Assembly: GCF_034190915.1 (NCBI RefSeq)
Contig: NW_026947492.1
Coordinates: forward strand, 16,746,001 to 16,810,000
Direction of reading: 5' to 3'
Origin: Cavia porcellus
Taxonomy: Eukaryota > Chordata > Mammalia > Rodentia > Caviidae
DNA: 64,000 nt
Under the pieces are notes generated by a model. It had not been told where the DNA came from and searched no databases. It saw only the letters and a list, made by a program, of their open reading frames with translations. How positions within the stretch are numbered: the stretch's first letter is position 1; each line of letters opens with the position of its first letter. Of this stretch, positions 35,661 to 47,230 are shown one piece after another. Both the position numbers and the translations under genes were made by a program.

Positions 35661-35860
35661 ATTTCTTGCCTGTTATACTTAATCATGTTCATAATTCATA
35701 AAGTTTAATTTCACAGATCTCTTTCCAACAATAACACTTTCCTTCACTATAACTGAGGTAATCAAAAGTAAGTCAGAGAACACAATAAAAAGCCTTTAAT
35801 AATCATGGCGTTCATTCCACTATCTTATTTCTTCATGTTATATAGTGTACCCTTTACTCC
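35661..35860 (-). repeat. Right arm of the imperfect inverted repeat
   Basis: It is inverted relative to 34054-34224, with an added same-orientation match at 35661-35689 against 34006-34034. By eye roughly four bases in five agree over the arms. Confidence 0.7.
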
Positions 35861-38525
35861 TAATTTCAAATTACAAGTACACGTATGAGATGAACACACT
35901 CACTGTTCTTCAGTCTGAGCACTTGAATGCTGGATTTGATTTTCCACTTTGCAAATGACTCTAAGTTTGGTGATGTGAGTCACAGATCCTCAGTATTTAA
36001 ATTATGAGAGGGCAGGGCTCATTCTCAGTGTGTTGTTTTGAAGTTGGTCTGCATTACTGGTCAGGAATTCCAGTGCTTCCTTTATTCTCTATGTGTCCCC
36101 CATTTCAGGGGAGACATAGAAACATCCTCGGTTTCATAATCACCTAAACAGCTCTGGTTTCTGTGCCCAGAAGGTTTTTCAATGAGTACATGCACACCAG
36201 GCAGAAAATAATACAGAGCAGTCTCCAAGGATCTCTGTTTCTTAGGGAATTGTAGAAAGGAACCAGTTATTAGTGACATTTTTCCCCAGCTGCTTCATCT
36301 TCTGTGTCAGCTCTAAACTTGCCAATTAATGGTAAAGATTTGCACACAGGGACTATTTCTGTTAAAATGCACATTGCAATCCACCAGAACTGAGTATGGT
36401 TTGAGATTTTGCATATTGGAAAGCTCCCAGTTAGTGTCATCGGTTCACAGACTGCACTGCAATATGTAAATTTTAGAGGACCAGGGAGCAGTTTGTCAAA
36501 TTATATATTTCTGGTATTAGGATTAGAGAATTTAAAACAATAAGCCATTCATTTCCTTGCACACAAATGCTTAATTTTATATCAAGCATAAATGGATAGC
36601 TCACATATTTTATTAAAATTCTCCATTTTAAATTATATTTTAGGAATCCTAATGTTAGCTTTGGGGAAAATGGTATCCTATTTAATTTTGGGGGCTTTTT
36701 GTTGATCTCAGTACTGCTTCCTGGTTTTTATAATCTAAAGAATTACTTGATAATTACACATGTAATATATCTCACATTCTTATAAATTTTCACTCATTTT
36801 TAATAATTTTGACTAAATATTAACAAAGAAATTGAATAAATCTGGGAAGGTCATATTATGAGCCCTAAAGAATGGTATAAATCAGTAAGAGTCATTTATC
36901 TTTAAAGAGAATGAAGTCATTAGCTTCATGTTCATGCTAAGCAATACATAATTAAGCCAAAATCTATAAGTCAAGGGGTAGATATAAAAGTTTGGTAAAC
37001 ATAAAGAACTGCTTCTTAAATTTTATTATGAAGAGAATCATTTAAGGATCTGATTAATACTGTACTTGAATTCAGGTACAAGTCTGTCACAACGTGTGAG
37101 ATTATATTTTGTAAGCACCCTATGAAGTTTGCCTACACTGCTCACCTGTGGAACTTCTCTCTTTGAGAGTAATATGTTAGAGAATCTCTAAATTTACATA
37201 TGACCAGTGTATAATGCAAGTCCTAGCACACCAAAGCTTCAGAAAGATGCATTTGGAATTGTAGTACAGGTAGGATTCTGGACTTCCTTTAAGAGAATAA
37301 TTTTAGTCACCCATACTGCTTCATGCCATAGACTCTGGCTGATTCCTGACCTGAGGCTGATGAATGAATGAGAATTCGGAGCTCAGTGGAGCATGAATGT
37401 CTTTTAGCACCTGTGGAGGACCCCGTTTCACTGTCCCCCAGACCCAGGTGATTGTGCTTACCCATGAGCAGCACAGGATGTTTAGAGGTGACTTCCCTAA
37501 GCTGGCTTTCGGTATAACCAGGGAGTCCAACCAGGGAGTCCAACCAGTGCAAGCTTCTTAGAAAATAGTAAAGGGGACTTTGAGGTGTGGTGGTTTAAAG
37601 AGAAGCTCATTATCTGGGTGGGCCTCATGTATCCCAGGAGTTCCAGTAAAAGGGAGACAGGATGAACAAGGTGTGAGATACACTAACTGCAGCACGTGGC
37701 TGAAATTTGGCAGAGCTCAGGGGACTTCCAGAAGCTTCTGGAGCTGATGAAGGCATGGAAAGGACACCTCCATCCAGGACCCAAAGGAACTAGCTCTGAC
37801 AGTTTGCTAACTATTAAGGCTGGATTTGGGCTTCCACACTGCCCAGCTGTATGGTAATAGTAGTGAGCTGCTCTGAGTCACTACATTCCCTGTTAGGTTT
37901 TCTCTAAGAATGATTCAAAAGGTTTCATGTTTATTGATTTATCTACTTCAGGTAAAAATTGTGATTTACGTATAATACAGGAATAAAAGAGATAAAAGAG
38001 GGCATGAAACTTTTATGTCAGGTTAGTAAATAATACGAAAGATACCAAATGAAGATTTATCAGACAGTGACAGGTAAGACACTCGACTTTGAAAGAGACA
38101 CCACACAAGTCCCTAGGACGTCCTTTACAGTCACAGATTTCACACAGAAGGTAAATTACTTACTGGGTTTATGTTTTCAGTTTTTACAGATTTCACTTAG
38201 CATAGTGCCTGTCAGATTTAAAATATGTAGTTAAAATTTCAGTGTCGTTTCCTTCAATGAACACGCCATACCAGGTATGAGTGGGGACAGATAAACAGGA
38301 AGACAAAAAAGGGTGGCTGCGGTTAGCATTGTGATATGACAGAAATTTGTTGAGAGCATATTTAAGTGATTTTATCACTCTAAATAAATAATGAGAAGCA
38401 ATTAATATGTTAATCTGCTTGAGTATAGTCATTTCACTGCTTGCATTTATATGAAATTTTACTTTTCATCAACTTCAACCTAGTCTATTAAATATCCTGA
38501 TTTATCATATAGCTGGAATGCAAGG
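35861..38525. other. Intergenic, one GC-richer block unexplained
   Basis: 37300-37880 is visibly richer in G and C than its surroundings and holds a 14-base tandem duplication ('ccagggagtccaac') at about 37516-37545. Short ORFs on the minus strand there match no family I know. An old LTR or a retrocopy is possible. Confidence 0.35.
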
Positions 38526-38640
38526 TCGAGGGTATAGCTCACAGTCTTTATTCAGCATGTGAAGTTGTAGGTTTGACCCATAGCTGGAAGAGTGAGAGAG
38601 AGACAAAGAGACAGAGAGATTGAGACAGAGACACACATAG
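38526..38640 (+). repeat. Diverged ID-type SINE with (GA)n tail
   Basis: 'gagggtatagctcacagtct' and 'gttgtaggtttgaccca' recall the tRNA-derived body, followed by a GAGAGACA-rich run where an A-rich tail would be. Confidence 0.6.
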
Positions 38641-38754
38641 AGAAATGCTTGGAAGAGTGGCTATTGAATGAGAGCTGTGGTAGCCACTGGCAGCGGTCCT
38701 TAATGCACCAATAAGAGAGATGATGACTTAGTTTTCTTCTACAAATAAAAGAGG

Positions 38755-38845
38755 AGGCCAGGGATTTAGCTCAGCAGCACAAGTGCCTGACTGGCCACCT
38801 TGAGATCATATATTCAATCCATCGGCACCAAACTAAATAAGTAAA
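38755..38845 (+). repeat. ID-type SINE
   Basis: 'ggccagggatttagctcagc' and 'ccttgagatcatatattcaa' give the A-box and B-box regions, followed by an A-rich tail. Confidence 0.8.
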
Positions 38846-39854
38846 CATGGAATATTGAGGAAGAATGAAAATGTATACCTTCCAAAAGTTATTTAGGTTC
38901 TATGCAAGATTATTTGTTTAGAAATAAAAAATTACACTTAAAGTTTTTAAGGAAAACATTGTCAAAAATATAATTTTGAGAAAATAATTGCAGTACTTGT
39001 AATTGAATTTACTTAGAAATTGCTTTACAGTATGAGCTGCAAAGCTTTAATCCTTTGATTTGAGTAGGATTTACAGATTTAGGAAGTGGGGAAAGCCAAC
39101 ATAGGAGTGTGGTGAGGAGGAGTTACTAAGGGAAATAGGAACTCAGCTTTGCCCAAACCTCCTGAAACAGGATACAGTGATTTGTTAGGTAGCTCCCACA
39201 AGGGGCAGGGAGCTAAACTGTTGATATAGTCCCTGGTTCTACTGGGTAAGGTTAAGCACCAAGACAAGAACTTCACTGCTGACTTGTTCAAAGGCTAACT
39301 GGGTTCTGGAAGTGTGGAGATGTTTCTGGAATGAAAGAGAAAGGCTTATGATTTAATTTGTAGTGAAATCCTGTTTTTACAGCAGTAGTTATCTGTCTCA
39401 TATCTTTTGAATGGAAGGTAGTCTGAGGAAAACAGGGAAAGCAGAAAAGTCTAGTGTGAGCATCAAAACATATTTGAGTGTTTATGTGTTCCTCCAGAGA
39501 TTATAGTCCAGTGAGGGGGGAAATGCAAAGAATATTCAAGTCTTACGTACTTATCATAAGCAGCCCAGCAAAAAGTTGCAGTCATTTCCTCATAATTAAT
39601 TTAGGTGAAATGTCAAAGAGGAGTCTCCTGGGGAAGTAAGTTTAAGTTCCTATATTCTTGAGAAGTCTGTTTTCCAGTACAGATTCTGGCACCTTGCTCA
39701 CTCATTGTCCTGGGATGTAACAGTCAGAATGCAAAAATCCGTTGCTTTTATAAATCATTCAATTTAGCAGTGAGTGACAGAAGTAGCCTAGTGGTGAACT
39801 GCTCCTGAGGTTCATAAACTGAGAATTCCTGTGGCAAAAAGATGCAACCTACAT
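38846..39854. other. Intergenic, nothing recognised
   Basis: No OR sequence is visible immediately on the 3' side of the relic that follows. Confidence 0.4.
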
Positions 39855-40115
39855 AGAATTATCAGTTTACTGACATATGTACAAGATAAGAGAGCTTGAG
39901 AAAAGGAGGAGGATCACAAAAAACAAATGGTTGATCACATAAACTCAGCAGAAATGAATTCTAAACATGCAACCTGTGGATGCTGATACACAAATCAGAC
40001 CATGCCTGTATTTAACAATCCTAACATCAGAAAAAATCAGGCCTCATGGAACCCAATGACACTAGAACACAGGGGAGAGATGGTAACAGAAAAACAGTAG
40101 TCATTGCTGTGCCCT
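39855..40115 (-). pseudogene. Olfactory receptor relic, OR8-like (TM4 to TM5 region)
   Basis: Only about 260 bases remain. They line up with the TM4-ECL2-TM5 part of the intact OR at 29.85-30.79 kb. Shared landmarks on the plus strand are 'ggatcacaaaaaacaaatgg' (the HYFCDL region), 'ttgatcacataaactcagc' and 'caacctgtggatgctgatac' (the region of VHTGC). No reading frame survives and both ends of the gene are absent. It lies 0.7 kb from a second, longer OR8 pseudogene, so it may be a leftover of an earlier tandem copy. Confidence 0.7.
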
Positions 40116-40801
40116 ATTATTTTCCATAAGTGTGGATTTTGGCCATTTTTATGGTATTGGGTGAAGTAACAATAAAAATGTGAAATTTATCCAGAAAACA
40201 GCAACACGATCATGTAGGAAACTGTAGATGTTCAGTGTGTACAAGGGGATTCTCAAGATACTTTACAGATCTCCAAAATTATCTGGGCCAAGAGTCACCT
40301 TGAATCATATCACAGCTCCTGGAGACAAACTTCATAGTTTAATGTCTTCTTATGTTGAAGATCCTGGGAATACACTCAAATAAGTTTCGATTATGTAATG
40401 TTTTAAAGAACAATCCCTGAAGGATAATGTAAGTATTAAATGAAGGGGCCCATTCAAAGTTCTAAGCACAGTTTTTGACATTTCATGAAATCTCGACAGT
40501 ATCCTATTTCTATCATTATCATTTTATCCTTGTTCTTGGTTTGTTGTTGCTGAAATGTAAAACCACGTCTTCTTTGATACTCAAGAATCTTTAGTTTTAT
40601 TCTTTGTATTTACCCTGTTACATTGATTGCATACAAATTCAAAGAAAGTAAACAGGAGGGGATTATTGAGTTGTGCAAATACGCAGGCATTGACAGTATT
40701 TAAAAACCTCAAGAAAATAAACATAACAAGTTAAATGCCTGGAAAAACAGTGGCTCATGTCTAATACATCAGGGTAGCATTTATTCTATTCATGAGTTTG
40801 C
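40116..40801. other. Intergenic between two OR8 remnants
   Basis: Nothing recognised. Confidence 0.4.
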
Positions 40802-41600
40802 TCACCAGTTCAGAATTTTCATCAGAGCACATTTGGCATCCTTACCCCTCTGGCTATACATTAGTGGGTACCCCATACATACAAAGGTTGTATGAAACAC
40901 AAAGAATACTTTTTGTCAGTGAAGTGATTTATAAGGCTTTCAGGTACATGAATGCAGCAGAATCAAATAAAACACCAACAACCGAGATATGACAGCTACA
41001 AGTGCTGAAGGCTTTGGACCTGCCAACAGTGGAGCTAGTGCTGGCTGTGATGGAGGTGTAAGAGGTAAGGATGGGTCAGGTGGGTGTCAGGATGTTAGAT
41101 GCACTTAAGAAGGAAACCAGTAATTCACTGATGCAGACACTGGAGAAGTGTAGTTCTAAGAGTGAAAACATATCACAGAAACAGTAGTTAATGACGGTCT
41201 TGCACAAAATGAGTTTCCACATAAAGCCTGTGTGAATTGTAGATCCAGTGATACCCCAAAAATAAACACCTGCTAGAGTCAGTAACACAAGGATAAGACA
41301 TGACAGCACTGGAAAGCAAGGGGTTAAATGGTAACATAGTGGTCTTGTGAATGACCACTATGAATCCAACATGTGACACTGCAGTAACAAATGCAGAGAA
41401 GTAGAGGTGATAGATGCAGTCAAGGTGGACATAACACTCTTTTCTCACAGAAAGTTCACCAACATTTTGGAGGTGAAGACTGTTAAATGGCAGAGGTCAG
41501 TGAAGGGAAAACTGCTGAGGAGATAGTACGTGGTATATGCAAGGGAGCGCTGAGTCTAATCAGAGTTTGTACCCTGGTTCTCACTACTGTAAGTACATTA
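40802..41600 (-). pseudogene. Olfactory receptor pseudogene, OR8-like, heavily decayed
   Basis: OR homology runs from the end of TM1 (near 41600, where the GNLG block is degraded) to a C-terminal stop at 40802-40804 after MKILNW. Recognisable pieces include the ECL2 block INYCFCDM and SVCISELLVSF for TM5, with KAF and CSSH-region remnants near 40990-41020. The DRY region is lost (frames shift near 41330) and the ICL2/TM3 part is spread over two frames (41076-41309 and 41188-41448). The N-terminus and start codon are missing. It has several frameshifts and stops and no coding potential. It is more diverged from the 29.85 kb gene than the 13.9 kb copy is. Confidence 0.88.
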
Positions 41601-42030
41601 TTTGTTTAAAAAATTGATTTACGTATTTATCCTTGTGTGTGCATATGTATATGGGTCAGTTGAGGAAGACTGCATAGAAATTATTTTATCTTTATCTATA
41701 ATAAGAGATAATCACTGGCAAAATCTCTTGCAAATTTCCTGCAATCATGGGGAAATTGATGATTCTGCTCACTCACAGCAGCAATGATACCTTCAAGCAC
41801 TTTAATTTGAGAGAGTTTATCAACTTTTAAAAGAAAATATTAATTTTTGGATTTTTATCTCAGCCAAGAAAGGATATTGTGAGTACTCTGATCTTCTGTC
41901 TCATATACTATACTATTTGTTAATGTCATGCACATCAGTGGCACATTAAGTTTTCATTTGCTAGAAAGGAAGAGCAGCACACTGCTTTCTAAATTTTAAC
42001 ACAGGATTCGTTAGTTTTAAAGTCACTGTA
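41601..42030. other. Intergenic, nothing recognised
   Basis: No gene or repeat identified. Confidence 0.4.
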
Positions 42031-42125
42031 GGAGGGCCAGGGATGTAGCTCAGTGCCACAGTGCCTACCTGGAGAGAGTGAGGCCATCTGTTCAATTTCT
42101 GGTGCCAAAAAGAAAAAGAAAAATA
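42031..42125 (+). repeat. ID-type SINE
   Basis: 'gggccagggatgtagctcag', 'tgcctacctggagagagtga' and 'ttcaatttctggtgcc', then an A-rich tail. Confidence 0.85.
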
Positions 42126-42679
42126 GAGAGAGATCTAAAACTACTGTAGTAGTTGTGAGCCTTAACTGCTGTCCTTGCTGTCCTACAAATAGCTGAATAC
42201 TAGGGCAACTGTGAGGTGTGTTATATCTCCATATAGAGAATTCTGCTCTGCCTGCCCCAACTTTCTTCACTCGAGTTGCTACCCAATAACTCAGGAACCT
42301 AACTGCTTTACAGATTGTGCTTTTATATCTCAGCAGCTTTTCAAGGAGTAAAGGACAATGGAGTTCTTAAATTTTCAATATTTTCCCTTACCTCATGTGA
42401 ATATCTATGCAATTCCATGAATGCAGTCAACTAATTCCAGAGTGAAAAGAAAGAAGAAACCAAAGATATATTAGAAAGCAGACAAGGACTATTGTAATTT
42501 TAAAATTATATTTTCATTAAAACTGTACCTTCTGGACAAAAGCACAGCAGACCAAGTTTACAATACCCTGTTTTGCCATCCTTAATTCATTCAGAAAAAG
42601 TAAAATACAATAAATAAAATAAAATGGAATAAAAGATTCCTGAAAATTTTAAAGATATATTTGGGACCTTTTATTTTTT
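42126..42679. other. Intergenic, nothing recognised
   Basis: A short (AAAAT)n-like run lies near 42600-42630. Confidence 0.4.
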
Positions 42680-42825
42680 CCGGCCCATAATCCTAGCACA
42701 CAGGAGTCTGAGGCACAAGGATTGCCATGAGATTAAGGCCACCCTTATCACATAGTGAGTTGAAGTCCTGCCTGATTTGCAGAGCTAGGCCCTGTCTCAA
42801 AGGAAAAGAAAAGAAAAAGAACGAA
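42680..42825 (+). repeat. B1 SINE, 5'-truncated, diverged
   Basis: 'cggcccataatcctagcaca', 'ggagtctgaggcacaaggat' and 'ggccctgtctcaaaggaaaa'. It shows the same internal-duplication length as the other two B1 copies. Confidence 0.8.
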
Positions 42826-43493
42826 TGCAAATCATATGAGTGATTCAACAGTTGTTGAGATATTGTAGAGACTCCTTCATCCAGCACACTATGTGCCTCT
42901 CTGGTGTACCTTATCAGTTGACAAAATATTACACATTTCTCCTATGTGTGAAATATCTTATCTCAAATCACACTGAACACTGTTCTCCTTCTTAGATGCA
43001 ATGTAAAAATCAAATGCTAATCTCCAAGAATAAAAGGACAAAGTTGTCTCTCTAAACATTGGAAAATACTTACATTAAAATTTTAAATTGGAAATTTTCA
43101 AATCTCTGAAAGTTGGGAAATGCAGGTGAAATTTTCATCACCAAACTTTGATCTTGCTTCTTTCCTATATAAAGAATTTCCTGCATTTGTAATGACAACC
43201 TCTGTTTGGTCAACCTCTCAACCTCTCTTTCACGTGGAATAATCTAGGTGACTAGGTTTCTATTAAAGGGATAAAACTGGAAGGACCGTTTATTACCATC
43301 AGGCAGGATTCTGAGTTAGAAATGATCCTTTCTCCTTCCATGTATTCTGACTGATGCCAAAGAGGAGATGAGGGATAAAGCTGGTACCATCCTTTGAGAT
43401 CTATTTGGAAACTGTGTGTTACAAGACAGCAGCAAGAAGTTTGCTTCTGTGAGCAACCACAGAGCAGCCCAAATCAACCAGTTTAAGGAGGGG

Positions 43494-43498
<5 letters not shown>
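42826..43498. other. Flank similar to the 53.7-54.1 kb region
   Basis: 43160-43480 shows scattered similarity to 53740-54060 ('gtgactaggttt', 'cctttctccttc'). This is the far end of a tandem duplication that carries the OR8 copies. Confidence 0.45.

Positions 43499-43538
<40 letters not shown>
43499..43538. repeat. (TG)n microsatellite
   Basis: About 20 TG units, followed by TATG-interrupted units to about 43565. Confidence 0.97.
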
Positions 43539-43931
43539 TGTATGTGTGTATGTGTGTAAATGTGTGCTGTGTGGAAACACATGTGCGTGATCCATATCCA
43601 AATCTAATCATAATTAAAACAGGGGAAAAAGTGATTATAAGTCTGCCTAAATAACATATTTTGGTCCATTAAAATGCTGATTACAAGTTAGAAACTATTT
43701 TGTCTGGGAAATAAATGCACATTTTCATGAGAGATGTGATGTAAGCTCTGAAAATATTACAGTAATCAGACTGTTTTATGTTATAATAAGTATAATTACT
43801 TTATTGTGTTCAACTCTTAAAATTGTAATTATGTGCATTTTTCTGTATGTTTATGTATTAATTCTATAGATCTGCTTTTCTCCTTTGCAATAACATTCTT
43901 CCTTCAATGTCCTCTGCTTCTCATTTATGTG

Positions 43932-44335
43932 ATACACCTTGTCTTGGTTTCTTTTCTCGCATTGCTGAGACAAAATTTCCAATACCTAAAGTTAGAGGCA
44001 AAAAGATTTATTTAGCTCACAGTGTGTACACATTTCAGCCCATGATTGACTGGCTCTAGGGCAAGGTGGCTTATTGGAAATTGGCTTCATAGTAACCAGA
44101 AGGTAGAAAATAAACAAGGGAGAACCACAATGGGTTTTGCTCCTTTTATTATCAAAACTACTGAGTGCGGGTAACAATCACACCCTTCAACCTAGAGCCC
44201 ATGAGGTTATCATTTCCCTACGTTGCTGCATCATACACTCTAGTTCCAGACACCACCTAAAACCCCATCTCTGCCCATATGAAACTTTGGGGGGACATCT
44301 AGGCACAAGTCATAACAGAGCTCCATCTCTGATTC
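43932..44335. repeat. Unclassified interspersed repeat
   Basis: It begins 'ttggtttcttttctcgcatt', has 'gatttatttagctcacagtg', and ends 'tttggggggacatctaggca' followed by 'cataacag'. Start, middle and end match the layout of a common mammalian medium-reiterated repeat that I cannot name with certainty. Confidence 0.45.
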
Positions 44336-44437
44336 GGACTACATATAGTATTTGAGATAATATTTTAACAACATGTCTTCCCAGATCTCTAAACATGATT
44401 TTAAAAACATTACAGGAAAAAAAAAAGAAGGTAATAA

Positions 44438-44606
44438 GCCAGGTGTGGTGATGCGCGCCTGTAATCCCAGCACTTGGGAGGCCTGAGGCAGGCAGATCCT
44501 TGCAAATTAGAGACCAGCATAGGCTACAAAGTGAGCCCAAGGTCAGCCTGAAATGCATAGTGAGATCCTGTCTCAAAAAACAAACAAACAAACAAAACAA
44601 AAAAAC
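44438..44606 (+). repeat. B1 SINE with internal duplication
   Basis: 'gccaggtgtggtgatgcgcg', 'ctgtaatcccagcacttggg' and then two tandem versions of the 'accagcctgggctacatagtgag'-type block at 44510-44535 and 44539-44564, ending 'cctgtctcaaaaaa' plus an (AAAC)n tail. It is the best-preserved 7SL SINE here. Confidence 0.93.
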
Positions 44607-45895
44607 AGTACAGGCATTTCTAATCTTTTAAAAACATATTAACAGTTTCAGGCAAACAGAAATGTTTGTAAAAATAAAAAAAAATTACAGTCATATATTT
44701 AATATTCATTTACATGAAAAAATGTGTATTTGCTTGTTCATGTCTAGGGTAATAAGTATAAAGTCATACATATGAATCTAGCAGAGCACATTCAAATAAT
44801 ACAAATTAAATTCCAACTGATTAGCATGTCATGCACGTTGGTGTATATGTATATATTTATTTATCTAATATACATATGCCCATAAAGAGACAGTGAAACT
44901 TAATCAAGAGACTGATGTCTTTCCAGAAGATTACCTCAAATATTTGGATTGTAATTTTTCAAGAACATCAGCTTAACTGAGCTAACTAGAGAAGGAAATT
45001 TATTGGCTTAAAATATTTTCAAAAATGTATATATTTTTTTGCCCTGAGTAGATATAGACTTTTATGAAGAAGTGTTACTTGTCATTAGGCAGAAAAGAAT
45101 TAGTCATCTCTGGCTTCACTAAGAGTAAAGAACTCACATTAATTGGAATAGTGAAAGAAAGCCAATGTTAAAACTGAGTTTGAATTGGGGGAAAAACAAA
45201 ATATGATCTCTTTGGAATAAGAGAAATTAAAACAGAAGTGATAGGAAAATGAGAAGGCGGAATCATCCCCAACTTTTGGAAAGGAATTACGTAAACATAT
45301 GTTAACACATATCTATTGCATTCACCCCTGGTTATTACTGTAAACATTGTCCAGTATGTTGTTACCTCCTTGTGGGTAAAAATTTTCTTACCACCTATCA
45401 TATGATTCCATATTTCTTTTTATAATTCTACACAAGTAGTAAGAATTCTGAGTTGTATTTTATATGTTCCAAATGGTCAAAAATATTTATTTTTACAGTA
45501 CACATTTTCAGAAATGTTTGATAATAATTTAGATTAGAAAATATTATAAAAAAATCAGATTATCCTAGGAAACTGACCAAATGTATTTATCACCTCAAGT
45601 TAGACAAATAAATTTTACATAAATGGAACAATATTAGGCACATGAAAAATCACACAGCTTGTCAGTTTTCAAAGGTATTTGTATTATCCTGGGTGAATAT
45701 TTATTGGGACATGTCAGAAGTCACATCCTCTGTGTCAGACCCTGTGAATCAAGTCCTAGTCTTACAATTGTTCTCCAAATAACCTACTATAGAGGATAAA
45801 TTAATAATTTGTCACACATACATGGTTGTTGAATATTTATGGAATCACAGCAATTATAAAATTTTACTTAATCAGACTATTCCTTTTGTCATATA
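44607..45895. other. 3' flank of the 46.3 kb OR pseudogene, duplicated
   Basis: About 45110-45540 resembles 55550-55980 ('aagaactcacat', 'ggaatagt' and 'cttgtgggtaaaa' against 'cttggggatagg'), consistent with a shared tandem-duplication unit. No gene. Confidence 0.5.
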
Positions 45896-46288
45896 TGATG
45901 GTTATACTTGATTATCCACAGAATCAACTAACAGATACCAGTTGAGGTTACTGGATTGGCATGGTGCTAACTCCATCAATGGATGAACCACAAAGAGGGT
46001 CACTGCTAAATGACCTTTCGTGGCTTTGGCCTCGTATAAGAAGTAGGTCAGCAAAGGTGAGCCTATGAAGGTGAGCCTTTGCTCCTGTTCTTTTTCTTAC
46101 TTTGCTTCCCGAGTACCAGTAGGCGAGCAGTGTACTCAGCCACTCTCTGACATCAGAGCCTTTTGCAATGAAACCAGTGATCCATGGTGGAAACGCCTGC
46201 AACCATGAAGTAAAATATATGTTTCATCCTGTGAGTTACCTTCATTTCTAAATGTTATGGTCACAACAACAAAAACCTCACTAATTCA
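45896..46288. repeat. LTR-like interspersed repeat at the OR 3' end
   Basis: It starts 'tgatggttatacttgattat' and ends 'aaaaacctcactaattca', with a run like 'aaccatgaagtaaaatatat' before the end. The order matches a widespread mammalian non-coding repeat type, and TG...CA ends fit an LTR. No target duplication was found. It overlaps the stop codon of the neighbouring OR pseudogene. Confidence 0.45.
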
Positions 46289-47201
46289 GCTGTATACTTT
46301 TGTTGTCAAAGAACATTTTTAAGGCAAATTTTACATCCCTATTCCTCAAACTATATATAAGGGGGTTTAGCCTGGGAATGATAATAGTGTAAAACACAGA
46401 TGACATCTTACTCTGGTGCATGGAATTGACTGATGCAAGAGAACCAAAGAAGACATCTACTGCTGAGATGTGGGAGCCGCAAGTGCTGAAGGCTTTGGAT
46501 CTGCCCGAAGTGGAGCGAATGCGGAGGATGCTGGCTATGATGGAGATGTAGGGGGAAAGCATAGTCAGTGTTGGCAGGAAAAAATTAAAAGCATTTAAGC
46601 ATAGAAGCACTATCTCATTAACAAATGTAGGGGAACAGAAGAGCTCCAGTAGTGGAAGGAGATCACAAAAGTAATGGTTTATTACATAAGCACTGTAAAA
46701 ATACACCCTCAGCATGCACACTGTGTGAGCCGTGGCACCAACCAAACCCACACTGTACACCACAGCTACCATCCAGCAGCAGACTTGAGGAGACATGGTG
46801 ACATTGTAAAGTAGGGGGCTGCAGATGGCAACATAGTGGTCATATACCATTGCAGCCAACATGTGACACTCTGAGATAATAAAAAACACAAAGAAGTAGA
46901 GTTGAGTCATGGATTCAGGGTAGGAGATGATATTCTTCTTTGTCACAAAGTTGACCAACATTTTGGGGGTAATGACCGTGGAGCAAGACAGGTCAATGAA
47001 GGACAGACTGCTGAGGAGCTAGTACATGGGGGTGTGCAGGGGAGCACTGAGCCCGATCAGGGTGATCATGCCCAGGTTCCCCACCACAGTAAACACGTAT
47101 ATTCCCAGGAAGACGAGGAAAAGGGGCAGCTGGAGCTCTGGTTTCTCTGTTAATCCAGTGAGGATAAATTCAGTCTCCGTGGAATGATTTTGTTTTGCCA
47201 T
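46281..47201 (-). pseudogene. OR8-like: Olfactory receptor pseudogene, OR8-like, nearly intact
   Basis: A continuous 307-codon frame from [12 protein letters not shown] to the final TAG is broken by a single stop, TAG at 47019-47021 (codon 61, in PMY-stop-LLSSLSF, where Tyr is usual). Visible are N5-H-S glycosylation, VVGNLGM in TM1, ESMTQLYFF before TM3 (the conserved Cys is Ser), [18 protein letters not shown] and [12 protein letters not shown]. Two more lesions suggest real decay: DRY is changed to DHY, and seven codons of the TM6/ECL3 segment (AFMYLQP in relatives) are deleted in frame. The last residues and stop codon fall in or at the edge of an LTR-like repeat. A polymorphic or only recently dead gene is possible, but the extra changes make function unlikely. 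Confidence 0.92.
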
Positions 47202-47206
47202 TTTCT

Positions 47207-47230
47207 TCTGGGAATTTCATGAAAAATAGA
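47207..47230 (-). promoter_or_regulatory. 3' splice acceptor before the OR8 pseudogene ATG
   Basis: The minus strand reads 'ttcccag' followed by AAGAAAATGG, with AG at 47208-47209, six bases before the ATG. The pyrimidine tract is weaker than at the intact gene. Confidence 0.5.

Noticed and set aside
43316..43601. His/Thr-rich ORFs on the minus strand
   Set aside because: They come from the (TG)n microsatellite.
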